Assembly (NCBI GenBank): GCA_029168955.1
Contig: JAPDOI010000065.1
Location: forward strand, 1,612,001-1,676,000
From: Aplectana chamaeleonis
Lineage: Eukaryota > Nematoda > Chromadorea > Rhabditida > Cosmocercidae
Reading direction: 5' to 3'
DNA: 64,000 nt
This document shows, piece after piece, positions 10,100 through 22,149 of the stretch. Numbering within the stretch: position 1 is the stretch's first letter; the number at the start of each line of letters is the position of its first letter. Made by a program: the position numbers and the translations under genes. The notes under the pieces are model-generated. The model worked only from the letters and a program-made list of their open reading frames with translations, was not told the DNA's origin and did no database searches.

Positions 10100-10980
10100 A
10101 AAAACGTCACAAAGTTGCTGCCTGAAACCAGAATACTGAGCGGAATGAAAGGGTTTTGATTTGGCTACTGGCTTGCCATTGTCTGAGTATGGTCCTCAAT
10201 GATATAACGTTCGACCCCTTTTGTACCGTTTTTTTTCCTTAGCCGTTGGAATACGTGTGTCAACAAAATCCTTAGAACATTGGTTAGCGCTACTTGCCGA
10301 GTAATCTGATTCTCTCAAAATTCTGGCAGCCTCAAGTTTCTGTTAGCGAAGACTGCTCTCCACCCATCTACATGGCGACGTCCAGCCCCCAGATGCTTTA
10401 AATCTTTCACTCAGCGCTTGGAAGCGCACTTACCGCCGCTTAATCCGCAATTGTTACCGCTCAGAGAATCATTCGGTCGATAGTCACTACGCCCATGCTC
10501 AGGCGACCCATGTCGCGCAATAGCGTCGCAGATGGCGGGATAAGGGCTCTCTATCTATGTTGTCCTGTTGTTGCAGTTCGAAACGTCGCGCCACTCAATA
10601 AAGCGAAGTGGTCCCGAGTGGAATTAGAGTTGCAAAAGACGAGATAACTCCTCCTTCGGGGTGTAGAGAGCCCCTATCCTGCAGACGACGAACTTTCAGT
10701 GCTGCTGAATCACAATTATAGTGCGACGCTCAGTATGCCGTCAGACTGGAGCGTGCAGGATAGAGCGTGCGAACAAGGCCATGTTTTCTGTATTTGAGTG
10801 GTAAGGTGCACTTCAGTAGTCGCATACATGAACGCGTGCGGCGGGTCAAGAGTATTCTTGAAATACCAAGCACTATAAAGGTATTCTGCTCCTAAAATAC
10901 GCCAGCGCGCGCGTGCTCACGCGATAAGTAAAACTCTTCAGACATTCAGCTGTGGCGGCTGGGTGTAGCTTATTGGCATA
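10100..10980. other. Intergenic, no gene seen
   Basis: No repeat or coding sequence is recognised. Open frames are short and lack domain-like composition. Confidence 0.4.
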
Positions 10981-11105
10981 AGGCCGGGATCATACTTCCA
11001 TCGACGAGCGACGCGACGCAATGTTCACCATCAATATCGACCAAGAATCGATATGCCAGATGTGCACTGTCGCTGTCGCTGGTCGCGGGAAGTATGCTCC
11101 CGACC
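10981..11105. mobile_element. 125-bp hairpin MITE, copy 2
   Basis: The ends are AGGCCGGGATCATACTTCC on the left and AGGTCGGGAGCATACTTCCC read in from the right. The interior contains CGACGAGCGACGCGACG, ATCAATATCGACC and TGCACTGTCGCTGTCGC. This is the best-preserved of the four copies, and most of it can fold on itself. Confidence 0.8.
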
Positions 11106-12146
11106 TAAGTGATTGTGGTGCTGTTTGCAGATCAGGCGCGAAAGGGATACACGTGACAAAAAAGTTGTCTGCAATGGAACAATGGGAAACGCTGAGAAGC
11201 GATTGAAGTTTAGCAATAATCACATATTCCTCCACATGTTTTTAAGCAAGAATAGTAATGGCAACGCGAGGACACAGAGAATTGATACCGACGCCTTTCA
11301 CATCCGTATTATTCAATTAGAAAGCAACAGTTAGCTGTTGGGCACGGAATCATTAGATTTAGAACCATTACCCCATATTTTTCTCGCGTGCCACTTTCGC
11401 CACCAAGCAGGGAATATGACTTTTCTAACAAAACGACATTGACCATAAGACGTCGTTTACAATTAACCCACCATTTTCTTCACAATTTTCGCGACACCAA
11501 ATCCGAAAACCTGCTTTTTTGTGCCTAGGTGACCTTTGTACTAACAATAGGCCGGAGTTACTTTCAGCGCACAGGCCGACTCCTTTTCTACCGACGATTA
11601 TTCATTACGCAATTGCAATACAGAGTTGTGAGCAGAAGACTGTTGGACATAATCAAGTTATGAGAAGTGGCTAGTAATAATCGGTAAAAAGAACCACCTA
11701 AATCGATTTGCTAAAAATGGACGGGAACAATTCAGCTATCAATAGAAATCAGACAAATGACGACGGAGGATGAGTACCCTGACAGCAAGTGAGTGGCAGA
11801 TGGGTTCGGGTTCTTATTTTGTTTCGGTTCGTTGAAACAGGATTTTTCGAATGCGGTGAATTTTCCTTTGAATGCTTCATTCTATTCAGGAATTTGACAT
11901 AGAAAACACAGCAATTAAATGCAGGGATAATAAAAAACAGGGATATGTTCTGCACTTTCGAGCTACTATACATCCGCAGATCCGCGGAAGCCTCTGAAGG
12001 GGCCGGTGCTATAAAAAGTTGCCGCTGTGTATAGCGACCGCAAACGACTGTCGCAAAAGTATACCTTTCGGCGGCGGGAGTACTGGGGCGCTACCATGTT
12101 ACAACTGATATGAGATCTCACTCTCGATTGTTGCACAGAGAATATC
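11106..12146. other. Intergenic, no gene seen
   Basis: Open frames are under 80 codons with no recognised domain, and I see no repeat unit. Confidence 0.4.
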
Positions 12147-12150
12147 TTAA

Positions 12151-12592
12151 AGGCACAGTCCAACCTCAGGGGAACTTTTGATATTATACTCCGGCCGCCG
12201 TGTGTAGCAACATTGCCAAGCGTGAAAATTCAGTTCGCTTGGATAAGCGAGAAAAGGCGAAAAAAGCCGGAAATGTCCCCAGGAAAGAATAAATGGGTAA
12301 TGCCCACCGACAAGTTTCCGAACTCGATAAAGACGACACGTCATCCGTTTGTTTTCGGTCCAGCTTTATATTGAAGCCAACTCCAGCGCGATGGCTGCGA
12401 ATGACATGAAAATAAAGACCCGAGACAACTCGTCCACGGAATTCTTGCTCTAGAAATCACAATCTCCGAGGGACCATAACTCCGTTCGTAGCGGGTTCCG
12501 AGCGTTTTTGGAGACATCATTGTGATCAGCGTAGGATGCTCTCCAAGACGAGCAGGGAAATTGAAAAGCGATTTAGAGGGTGGACTGTGCCT
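12151..12592. mobile_element. TTAA-type MITE, AGGCACAGTCC family
   Basis: The left end AGGCACAGTCCAACCT is matched by AGGCACAGTCCACCCT from the right. It is flanked by TTAA (12147-12150) and TCAA (12593-12596). It is 442 bp and non-coding. A larger relative with the same termini lies at 40856-42082. Confidence 0.8.
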
Positions 12593-12596
12593 TCAA

Positions 12597-15525
12597 GGTG
12601 CCCTAATCTCTTACCATTTTCCTGAACGGGATCAGTGAAGCATGCTGCCCCAGCACGAATTAAGAGATTTTAAAAATACAAGAATACCATCCCATAACTC
12701 TCAGATGACAAGGGTGCCGCGACAAAAACCGATAGCACACTAGACTTCTCCATAAACTTCTATGCTGTGAGCGACCTCCACCACCAATCGTGGTTTGGGA
12801 ATGATAAATGTTCCCGCTCATTGGTGGCTAATTGAAATGTTTGTGAAAGTGCCTCCGTAGCAAAAAAAGAACTCACAAGAAAGCCATCGGTGCAACGAAG
12901 AAAACAAATACGAAGGAGTGGATAGCATCGCCGAGAGCTTGCCACAGAATTAGTTGTCCAAATGAGTTCCACAGAGAGCGACATCGTGGAAAGCAGATTA
13001 TTATGAACAAGTTTGAGGCTAGACCAACAGATGCAATCTAAAAAGATCAGGCAACCAGTCTTTAGTGTTATTTGATATGCTGGCAACCTGCCCTTAGCTG
13101 CCTAGTGACAGGAAAAGTGTTCCATAAACTCACCAGGGCAATAATGATGCCAGCAAGGTGCCCGTCTGAGGCAGAAGCGACCATGTGGGTGAAAAGCACT
13201 GACGAAACCTAATGGGCAATTTCATTATGATAAAGGCGGGGAACACTATTGCGCGTTCTCTGAGTGGATTCTAACTTTGTAGCAAAGAGTGACCCCGCCC
13301 CTTTTGCCGTTTCTTTACAAGCGTACACCACATGCATATATTTGATGACTTTCGATGAGAAATTAGTTCATCTAGTATATCTGTTTGAGCGTAGACGATA
13401 AAGTCTTGAACAGCGGATGGATTAATGATTTGATGACTGGATAATTAACGTCTTTTATACAGTGCACTTTGCCACGTAGAGATCTTCTAATTAGAGTTTT
13501 TTTTGTTCTTTGAGGAAGGCCTACCTCAATTACGGAAGTTAGATAGTATCTCCAAACCCCAGGCCGAACTCAGTCAGGGGTGTGATACATGCACCCTGGG
13601 TATCTCAGCGAATAACCGAAAACACCCCCAATTTGAAGGCAGGTTCACGAACAAGATTATTCGCTAAAAAGATCGTTCGGATCACAGGCGCAGCTGGAAT
13701 GACAAACAAAAAGGTGTTAACGACCAGAAGCACTTAGAATGCTAAGGTCTTTCTGCTCCCTAGTGGTACTCTCAGTGAAGCTGTAGGGATTTGTTTGTTT
13801 AATTCAGCGTTCGCAATTGAACCGGTTCTCGAGTTCTGTTCATGAGAAGGTAGATCATGCCACAGCAAAAGTGCTAAAAAAGTGAAAAACCACAGGAAAA
13901 AAACAGAAACAACTAAGAACGGCTAACAAGTGGGTGTCCTCCATCCTACAAATCAACGAGTATTCCATACATGCTTGTTTCGACGCCTTTCATTTTGCTC
14001 ACAAGGTAGTTTTTCATTTTTCAGCCGAGATTTTTGTGGCGCCCTTCACCATCCGTAGGGGAAACGGCACAACCGACTCGGATCTTGTCCTTAGGTGACT
14101 ATATCCTTCCAGTTTAACAAACCAATCAACAACTGATCGAATTGTGTGATTTTGACTGAAAAACCAATGCCAAAGTTAGAGAACACCTCCAACACAAAGA
14201 ACTTCATTCGCCCGGACAAATTCCATTTACGGCGAGCTCTTTTTTAACAGCCATTTCTAAACAGAATAATGTGGCATGATGATCACAACTACAATTCACA
14301 CGCAAAATCAACTATAAATCGCACGTATACTCTGAGGCTGAAGTACACAATCCTTCACAAGGTTGCCGGAATGTATTGTCGCGTCGGTAGGAACTTTACT
14401 TCCTTCGATGAACTCTTGTTAATAGTTCTTATATTTTCGTTGTCAGTTTTAAAGTTTTGGCTGCATAACGCTGTCAGACTGGCAAGAATGAATTTCAGTC
14501 ACCCTGTTTGAACCATTGTTCACGCTGCTGCTTCGCTGATCGTCTTTCGCTCCTGAAAAGTTTATGTTGAAGCTCTGAAAAATAAGATGAAATGAGTGTC
14601 ACACTCCTCAAACCAAACTCACTGCGGTTGGTGTCAAAACTTCCCTCTCAAACACAAAGGCGTGCACGTCGGTCGTGAAAGGGATTATAAAGAAGAAAAT
14701 GCTTGAGGAAACTGAAAAGGTTCAGTGCTCACCCTATTGCTCATGAGCCCCAATCTGCACAGACTTTCTTAGACAGTCTTAGACAGCTTAAAGTTGACCG
14801 TACTCTCACCATCGTTGACTCCATGATTTAGTCAGTTCTTGAGTGGTATTGAAATAGGAGATAGGGGACAGTGATGTGCGGCCATTGTTGTTTTGCCGAA
14901 AATAGCCGTTTGTCGGCTGTTTTAAGAGTTTTCAGACAATTTCTGTCGGTTGTAGTTTGCCGTTTCTCCTCTCATTTTCCGACAAGCTCGGCGAAAAATG
15001 TCTAACAATGGCTAACAAACGCCGCGATTAGGACGCGCATCGTAAGCCCGATAAGCTTTGCTGCTACCGGCTCGAAAAGAGAGAGGCAAGCTGTACATAC
15101 GTTAAAAAAAGGTTGCGGTACCATTGACAACTAAGCATGCCTCGCCCACTCCCCCTCTCGCTTGCTGCGCCCTCCACCCTGGCTCTTGCGACGGAGACAC
15201 AAAGAAAAAGACGCTACTGTTCTGTCGTCGACTGGCATCTGTCTGTCAGATGAGCTAGGTTTTGCTGCATGATCTGGCAAACATCGGCGACAACCGCTTC
15301 GTCTTTGGGGATGCTGAGATTGAAATCACAAACTGAGAGTGCATTTCCTGCAGTACAAATTCTTCGAGTTTGAAAAGTATTTCTACCGCCCAAAAATCAA
15401 GAGAAGTTCTGACGCTCATTTTTTTTATAATACTGCAGTTCGTTTAAGAAAATTACCGGACTCAATACTAACCTGCTGATTAAACATATGATAAGGAAGA
15501 AAAAGCAAAGCAAACTCTATAAAAA
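12597..15525. other. Intergenic, no gene supported
   Basis: This is a long spacer with scattered open frames of up to 108 codons, none recognisable. The stretch 14866-15010 has GATGTGCGGC and repeated GCCGTTTGTCGG-like words, a weak relative of the repeats at 16720 and 21345. Confidence 0.4.
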
Positions 15526-15783
15526 ATGAGTACTTTCGAGCAAAAGTGGCTTGATGCTAACAGAAACGTTCCTACAAGAAGAAACAATAGGAAAGTGGAG
15601 TGGGCGAGTCCACAAATAATTAACAATGCTTTTCAAGAACCTATTACTGTAGCTGAAATTTTGAATTCGCAATATCAACTTCAGAGGAGAGCTCTGTGGT
15701 TTTGGAAAGGAGCTTGCTCCGGTTATTCTAGTACCGGTGGAAATATTTTATACCTAATATCGAAAAGAAGACGTAAAGTGTGA
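15526..15783 (+). CDS. Uncharacterised 85-codon ORF
   Basis: An ATG preceded by an A-rich stretch opens an 85-residue frame starting MSTFEQKWLDANRNV. It is hydrophilic at first, has two tryptophans (ALWFWKG) in the second half, and ends in KRRRKV. I recognise no family. The composition is more protein-like than neighbouring frames, but there is no repeat copy, no splice signal and no homologue to lean on. It could equally be a chance frame or a relic exon. Confidence 0.2.
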   Translation: MSTFEQKWLDANRNVPTRRNNRKVEWASPQIINNAFQEPITVAEILNSQYQLQRRALWFWKGACSGYSSTGGNILYLISKRRRKV

Positions 15784-16712
15784 CCCACATGAGCGGTTTC
15801 CTTCTGCTGATCAGAAAATAAAACTGGAGAAAGTACAGAGAGAACTGCAATTACTTTCCCATGAACTGAACGTTTCCAAACAAGTACGTCTTTTATCGAG
15901 AGGCATCAACTTTTCCACGCAAAATAGAGCAACGGTTTATTCTTGGGAATTGGAAGTTGTTGCCAAGTGAATTAGTTGTCAAGAAATTTTGTTGAGTTTT
16001 TAAAGACTCGCTCATCCAGTTTTACTGTTTCTCCTTTTTTGTTGGAACGTTTCTGTCTGCCCAAAACCACCTTCGCCTGAAACAGCTTCTTTTTGATAGA
16101 ATTGCTCACTTTTTTCTGGGAATAGGTTTTGACCTACGAGGAATCTCCAAGATTTTCTGATTTGTATCGATTGAATTTATAACAATAAGTAGCCTCTTTG
16201 TTGACCAGTTCCTCTGTATCTCCTCATTAAAGAAAGTACAGCCTACAACGCTTTTCACCGATTCGATCGAAAAAAAATCGATTACTATAGTTGTTATTGG
16301 TGGACCTTTGTGGTGAATAACAACCTGGATTGGCACAGAAGATTACTATAGTGATCCCTCCCTGGTTGCAAACCTTGTTGAGGGGTCACCCAAGACTCAT
16401 CCAAGAAAATGAGAATTTTCCAATACCAGATATATGATGGTACTTTCCTGAATCCTCCATGGAAACGCTCTGATTTCTGAAAGCGCTAGCTCTCGTTTTT
16501 CACAGGGATTGCGAGTGCTCCCCCTCAAACTAGATTCGCACCCATCTCTGTAGTGTACAGCCAAAGCTGTAAATTGGTCCACCCAGCCGAGACGCAGAGA
16601 TAGAGAGTTTGCACTTTGGCAGGACAGAGAGAGCGCCGGCCGGCAGCGCCTTTCTTTTCGTCCTCTGCGCTCATCATACTGACTCGTACATCCCGCGTGC
16701 CGAGTTGTCAAT
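15784..16712. other. Intergenic, no gene seen
   Basis: I found no domain or repeat. The minus-strand frame at 16397-16810 (137 codons) overlaps a dispersed repeat and has no recognisable content. Confidence 0.4.
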
Positions 16713-16815
16713 GCTCCGGAGCAGGGATGTGCGGCAAACAATTTTGAGATTTCGGCAAACGGCAATCGGCAAGAAATTCCCAAAAATGGCCGGGAAACGG
16801 CAATCGGCAAACTGC
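16713..16815 (+). repeat. Dispersed repeat GAGCAGGGATGTGCGG
   Basis: The stretch starts GAGCAGGGATGTGCGGC and continues with CGGCAAACGGCAATCGGCAA-type words. The reverse complement of 21345-21447 starts identically and has the same CGGCAAAC-rich body. Weaker matches lie near 14866 and 20664. Confidence 0.7.
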
Positions 16816-16974
16816 AAAAAACCTAATCTCTTTGATTGACCCAAAAGTCGTGCCGCTCTACTTTTTCTCCCTTCTTTTCAATGCTTTTGTCAACATTCTA
16901 ATAATTCCAATTCAAGGAAGTAGCTCTATTTCAAGGCATCAGATGAACAAAAACAAGGCATGTGGGACCTCGTG

Positions 16975-17620
16975 GAAAAGAACTCGCCGCTGCGGTTCCG
17001 CGAGGAAGCGGCTTCGGCTCCTACAGGCACCGAAGCGGCGCTATTGCGGAGTCGTAGCGGCAATGTCATGCCGCCCCTGCGATAGTACCGCTGGGATTCC
17101 GCGGTAGCGCCAATGTAGCTCCGTGGTAGTGAAGCTGCGGCTCCGCTATGGTGCCGCTGCGGCTCTGCGATCGTTGGCTGCGCTCTGGCAAAAATAGGGC
17201 CGACTGCTAGTAACTCATATAAAATGAGTAATAATACAACTGGGTGGGCCCACAAACAAAAATACACACCTGCGTTGCTTACGTCCTCTTTCTGATAGTG
17301 ACATAGGGTTTCCCAGTTATTGCGACCTAGCAGATCCGGGATGTATCTACGTCAAATTTAGGCTATTGAACCAGCAACAATCTCGTTTTACCACACAGAA
17401 CAGTGAATCGTAGTCAACGCGGGGTCGCTGATGCATCCTCGCGGAGTTCGTGCGGTTCCAACACGGAACTGCCGCGGTACTGTCGCGGCAATGTCGCGGC
17501 GTTGTCGACCCTCGAAACACTGCAACAGAATCTCCACGGCACAGTAATCATCACGGAGCTGCTGCGGTACTACCGTGGAACTATAGCGGCACAATGGAGG
17601 GTCGCGGTACTTTCCTGGCA
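16975..17620. repeat. GC-rich CTGCGGCTCCG repeat
   Basis: Many copies of CTGCGGCTCCG, GGTACTACCG and GTCGCGGC-like words run through 16975-17180 and 17420-17610. The same words recur at 26810-26935 and 27475-27570. The segment 17314-17400, in reverse complement, matches 26965-27040. It is a low-complexity dispersed repeat without coding content. Confidence 0.65.
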
Positions 17621-18186
17621 CTTACTCAGAGTCCCTGCCCACGTGTGTGGCATAAGTGCCTTCTGCTTCTTTTAGCTACACTACAATCTGTCAAAACTCT
17701 GGACCAGAAACTATAGCACCTATAGCAAGAAACTATTGAAATTGCACTATCTACTCCACTGCCTCCGACAAGGTTAATATTTTCCGTATGGTCATTCCCC
17801 AGTTTTTGAGACCTAGCAAATCAAATGATGGCAGCTCACTGCGTCAATGAATAGAGGGTAGGAGGGGGAATAAGGATCCGTTAAGCCTATACTCACGACT
17901 ATGAAGGCACGTTCAACCCAGATAATGAAACACCGCTTTTCCTTCTATAGCAAACCATAAACGCCGCGACGCAGTGTAATGTGTTACGTTGGTGGCGATC
18001 AAGGCAAAGCGCTGTTCATACAGGCTCCCAGGAGCGCTTAGAGGTGGCCTACACTATGCGATTTCAGTGGCTCATAACGTGGCATGCGAGTGCGTAGTTT
18101 CAGCAATGTCTGGTCCCTTTCCTGAATATCGTCAAATAAAAAGCTCGCGTTTAGCTGCAGTTTACAGCGAACTTACCGCGAGTTAA
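17621..18186. other. Intergenic; palindromic insertion target at its end
   Basis: No gene is seen. The last bases before the next element, CGCGAG plus TTAA, are mirrored by TTAA plus CTCGCG after it (19889-19898). The empty site would therefore have been the palindrome CGCGAGTTAACTCGCG. Confidence 0.5.
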
Positions 18187-18435
18187 AGGCAGGGTTCGCG
18201 ATAAAAACGACTTTTGAGCTCTATACATGGAAATGTGAAATTGGTCCTCACAAAAGTAAAAATAAGTGAAAAACCCAAAAAATCGCGGGAAAAAACGCTG
18301 AAAACCAAAGTACCAGGCCGTCCAATAATTCCTGTCCGAAAATTTTCAAAATTCCATAATTTTCCTTAGAAGTGTTATAATATCAGGCAAGTGTAAGAAC
18401 CTTCTGGGAGGTTCTCCAAAGTTCTACGCTAGGGG

Positions 18436-18442
18436 TATATAA
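18436..18442 (+). promoter_or_regulatory. TATA-like box of the mariner
   Basis: TATATAA lies 39 bp before the transposase ATG, inside the element's 5' untranslated region. The spacing suits a short leader. It is the only such word between the left TIR and the start codon. Confidence 0.5.
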
Positions 18443-18480
18443 GGCGCAGTCGCCGCGTCTAGCTACCAGTACAAGCGAAA

Positions 18481-19493
18481 ATGAACCAAGGTCGAATTCG
18501 TACGTTCGTGTACTACGAGTGGCTGCTGGGCAACGACACGGGCACCGCGGTCGCCAACATCTGCAGAGCGTGCAAGGAGGATGCAATGTCCCAACGCACG
18601 GTCAGCCGCTGGTTCAATCGTTTCGAGAGCGGCGACACCAGCCTCGAGGACAAGGAGCACAGCGGGAGGCCTTCTAAGGTGGATGATGACGAAGTCCGTC
18701 GCTGTATCAAGAAGAAGCCGGAAGCCACCACCCGTGAGCTGGCGACGACGCTCGGCTGCAGCAAGTCCACCAACCACAATCGACTCAACTTACTCGGCTA
18801 CCACAAAGTTCTGGCTCGTTGGATCCCCCACCGTCTGACGGACGCCAACAAGCAGAGCCGCGTGGCCTTCTGCCAGTCCCTCCTCCTTCGTCCGCATCGC
18901 AAGGAGTTTCTCGAGGACCTGGTCACTGGGGATGGAAGCTGGGTCCTCTACGACAACGTCGCCCGCCGTGCCGTCTGTATCCCGCTCGGAGAAGAGCCGC
19001 CGACGACGCCGAAAGCCGATCTGCACCCGCTGAAAATCATGCTCTGCTGCTGGTGGGACACCAAGGGCATGCTGTACTTCGAACTGCTCTCGCAAGGCAG
19101 GACGGTCACCGCTTCCATCTACACCGATCAGCTCGAGGAACTAGCGGCCGCCATTCGAGAAAAGCGTTCCCGACGGGCCTCGGTCCACCTGCAGCACGAC
19201 AACGCGCGCCCCCACGTGGCGAAGGAGACCCAGCAGAAGTTGGCGACGCTCGGCTGGGAGACGGTTGCCCATCCGCCGTATCCCCGGACCTCGCCCCCTC
19301 CGACTACCACTTATTCCGCCCGCTGAAATACCATTTGGCCGGAAGAAAATTCACCAACTACGACAACCTCAAATCCGACATCGCGGACTTCTTCGAGTCG
19401 CAGCCTCCGGAGTTCTGGGCAAAGGGCATCGGCGACCTACCCAATCGATGGGCCACTGTTGTGGATAACTGTGGTGATTATATTGTTGATTAG
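18481..19493 (+). pseudogene. mariner transposase, one frameshift
   Basis: Mariner transposases bind the TIRs through an N-terminal helix-turn-helix pair and cut and join DNA with a DD34D catalytic core. Residues 1-110 cover the DNA-binding part (SQRTVSRWFNRFESG, TTRELATTLGCSKST). WIPHRLTDANK is the conserved linker motif. Catalytic aspartates are visible in TGDGSW (codon 18931) and QHDNARPH (19198). The third, in LAPSDYHLF (19302), is in the next frame because one base is missing near 19280-19283. With that base counted, the D-to-D spacing is 34 residues and total length about 337, normal for the family. The frame is otherwise open to TAG at 19491. The gene is probably inactive. The closest named group may be the bandit-like mariners of hookworms, a recollection that needs a search. 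Confidence 0.93.
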
Positions 19494-19892
19494 ACTTGTT
19501 TTTCAATAAAGTTGAAAAAAATTAAAATGGTGAAATTTTCGGACAAGAATTATTGGACAACCGGTATAACGGCTAATGACCGGTGTCGGCCGACTCCTTA
19601 ATTAAGGAGATTTTTGATGATGCTTGCTTATCCGCCTTTTATTTTGCTGTTATAGTAGTCAGTAAACTCCAGGAATGCTCTGAAATTACATTAGAAGCAA
19701 AATAAAAGTGGAGGGAGCAGGCTCTCACTCAAATCTCGATGATTGGGGGGGGGAGGCGGGAGGCCACCACGCAATAACTTGTTCCTGAGCGTTTTTCTCC
19801 AATTTTTACTTTTTTTCACTTTTGTGATGGCAAGACCTACCATTCCATCAGGATAGCACAACAACCGATTTTATCGAGAACCCTGCCTTTAA

Positions 19893-20152
19893 CTCGCGTT
19901 TTTGAAACCTATTTACTACCACCCCAGATGAGTCAGAACTCCGGATAACGGTTGCGCGAACAACGGATCATCGGATTACCCCTCCTAGTGCTTACATGGC
20001 CGCGAGCATAGGCGATGTCGCGGATGCGACGGTGGCTGGGGGCGGACCGTGAGGCCCCGGCCTGTTCACCACTACGCCAGCCGCTTGGAGGCGGGGCATG
20101 CCCGCGCCAGCCGTGGCGCCCCGCCCCCCTTCCTTCGCGCTGCCTATATAAA
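19893..20152. other. GC-rich spacer
   Basis: No gene is recognised. The stretch runs into the foldback element. Its GC content rises sharply from about 19990. Confidence 0.4.
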
Positions 20153-20423
20153 GTGTGCCCGAATGAGAATGGCGGCCCACGCGGCCGGCGTGCTTGGCAG
20201 GCGGCCGCCACATGTGCCGCTCTCGGACGAGTGTTGGATTTCAACGACGGCCGTCCCCTCTCCCACTGATTGATCGGCGCGGTGCTTGCTGCCAGCCGGT
20301 GCCAGCCCCGTTTGTAGTAGATGGCGGTGGGGACTTTTTGCATGCTCGTCCGAAAGCGGCGAACGCGACGGTCGCCTGCCAAGCACGCCGGCCGTATGGG
20401 CCGCCATTCTCATTCGGGCGCAC
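20153..20423. mobile_element. Foldback element with 79-bp arms
   Basis: The left arm 20153-20231 (starting GTGTGCCCGAATGAGAATGG) and the right arm 20345-20423 are inverted repeats, identical at most positions, including GGCCGGCGTGCTTGGCAGGC. The 113-bp centre is unrelated to the arms. Open frames in all directions reflect high GC, not coding. Confidence 0.8.
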
Positions 20424-21344
20424 CTTAAGGCGGCCGTCCTCGGTTCAGAGGTCTGCCCGGCGCCGGATGGCGTTGGCCTACAGTACCCATTGGTACTGCA
20501 CTGCTTCGGCAGTGATGGCCTTCCGGGTGACCTCGGAACCGTGGGCTCCGTCCCCAGCAGCTTTGGCTGCTGAGGAAGCCGGCATCTGGGCGCCAGCTCG
20601 GCCTAGACCGAGCGGCCTGGTGGTTGGCGGAGGCCCAACGGCTTCTGGCATTAGTCACCGCTAGGGATGTGCGGTTGACTAGTGGGAGAGGCGCGATACT
20701 ATGCCTCCACGTACTACGCAATCTATATTACGCCGTGGTAGACTACGCTATCTACTACGCGCTGTGGGATGTGAGCCAATTGAACCGTTATCTGTAAGGC
20801 GAACTTTGTAGAGGCTTTTAGGTGTTAGTGCCTTAAGGATAAAGGGTTATAACTTACCACTGTGTACCTTGCACCTGTGTTGGTGTTCATATAGCGCTGC
20901 TATATCGGTGTCAATATGGTTGGCTTGTGTTGTTGTGCTATTACGCTGGTACTACGCGGGACTATCCCCCATGGCCCCCCCATTCATGTTGGTTGGGTTA
21001 CGTGGATTGCTAGTGCGGCTGTCCCAGGTTAGTGGACAAGGTGATCCCAGTGAATGCGAGGACTCCGCCTGCTTGAAGGGAGCAGGTTAAAACCTTCACC
21101 TTGCGGTAACGGGGCGAGCTGACGGATGCATAGTAGCCATCGATGCGTCGCGATAGTGGGCCGGGAAACCAGGGATCTAGTGAGATCCTTCAAGGTGTTG
21201 GCCACACCGCTATCCAGGGTTGCCATACCCGTGGGTCGGTCCATGCATGATGCGTTCGCATCGTGCTAGGGACCATAAATCCCATCGCGTTGGCGACAGG
21301 CGGCGTTTCCTTTCAGTGTTTCGCCGAGTTTCGCCCGAAGAATC
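20424..21344. other. GC-rich spacer, no gene supported
   Basis: There are several small hairpin words, for example GGTACTG/CAGTACC and AGCAGCTTTGGCTGCT. I checked for rRNA or structured RNA and cannot support one. GGGATGTGCGG occurs at 20664. Confidence 0.35.
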
Positions 21345-21447
21345 ACAAAGATTTCGGCAAACGACAAACGGCAAAAAAGTCTCAAAAATGGCCGACAAAC
21401 AACAAACGGCGAAAGGCAAACGGCAATCGCCGCACATCCCTGCTCCG
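21345..21447 (-). repeat. Dispersed repeat GAGCAGGGATGTGCGG, inverse copy
   Basis: Its reverse complement begins GGAGCAGGGATGTGCGGCGA and continues with CGGCAAAC-type words, as at 16713-16815. Confidence 0.7.
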
Positions 21448-21829
21448 AAGACCTTAAAAAACTCAAGCCAGCTGGCGTAACCTACAGTGCGATCGGTTAC
21501 GTCGAAACATGTTCTGGTATCGTAGTGCCATGCTCGTGTGGGTCCTCTTGGCCGATAGAGTACCGAAGCTACCACCCCCTCCCCCTCCTTGTTGAGGCTT
21601 TGGCAAACAGGGTAGGGTTCTTCGGTTCAAAAGTAGCTCCCTGAGCAAATTCATGAGGGTCATGAGGGGGGAACAGAGTGTTCAGAGAAACATTAAATGG
21701 CTCAAATTGTTCCAGATATTCGATAACAAAACATTTTTGTTGAGATTGTCTTATATCACAATAAACTGCTAGAAGTTCACCGGTGATCCTTGACCACAGA
21801 TTGTGCAGTACTTTACAGGGAGCGCGCAA

Positions 21830-21965
21830 AGCGACGGGAAAGCATGCGGGACCCAACTGGGAGTGCACCAAGTATTGGGAAATGTGAGTGGGACCAAACT
21901 GGGAAAATACTAAGCTCCAATAAAAGTGTGTAGTACCCGACTGGGAAGGAGCCAAGCGCCGGAAA
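21830..21965. repeat. Degenerate ~50-bp tandem repeat
   Basis: Words of the form GGGACCCAACTGGGA, GGGACCAAACTGGGA and AGTACCCGACTGGGA recur at about 50-60 bp spacing, each followed by a CAAG-type word. About three units are present. Confidence 0.5.
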
Positions 21966-22149
21966 CCCGCTCTCAGTGCGCAGAGAAATAAGTTCAAGAG
22001 TTAGCTGAGAGAGCGTTACTGTCTTGAAGTAAGGGAAAGTCTTCACTGGAAGTATGTGTAGCGTCGTGTAAAGGATGCAGGACTCCAGTTGCTGTTTGTA
22101 GGCTTATGCACTTCGCCGTCTTCTACTATGCTCACAATTGCTCTAAAAA

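Larger units (their letters stand above)
18314..19564 (+). mobile_element. mariner transposon with TIRs and TA duplication
   Basis: The 1251-bp element has terminal inverted repeats of about 33 bp. The left contains GTCCAATAATTCCTGTCCGA and the right, in reverse, GTCCAATAATTCTTGTCCGA. TA dinucleotides flank it at 18312-18313 and 19565-19566, the mariner target. Size, TIR length and target are typical of the family. It holds one transposase gene in plus orientation with a TATA-like box upstream. Its high GC content contrasts with the surrounding MITE. Confidence 0.93.
18187..19888. mobile_element. TTAA MITE (AGGCAGGGTTC) split by mariner
   Basis: The outer ends are AGGCAGGGTTCGCGATAAAA and, from the right, AGGCAGGGTTCTCGATAAAA, with perfect TTAA duplications at 18183-18186 and 19889-19892. 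The MITE body is 18187-18313 plus 19567-19888, 449 bp in all, matching the intact copy at 3169-3609. The mariner entered between CAAAG and TAACGGCTAATGACCGG, a site readable in the other copy as GTGTAACAGCTAATTACCGG. It has no coding capacity of its own. Confidence 0.9.

Noticed and set aside
20424..21240. GC-rich structured stretch considered as rRNA or another structured RNA gene.
   Set aside because: I could not match any conserved rRNA core word. It shares GGGATGTGCGG with dispersed repeats.
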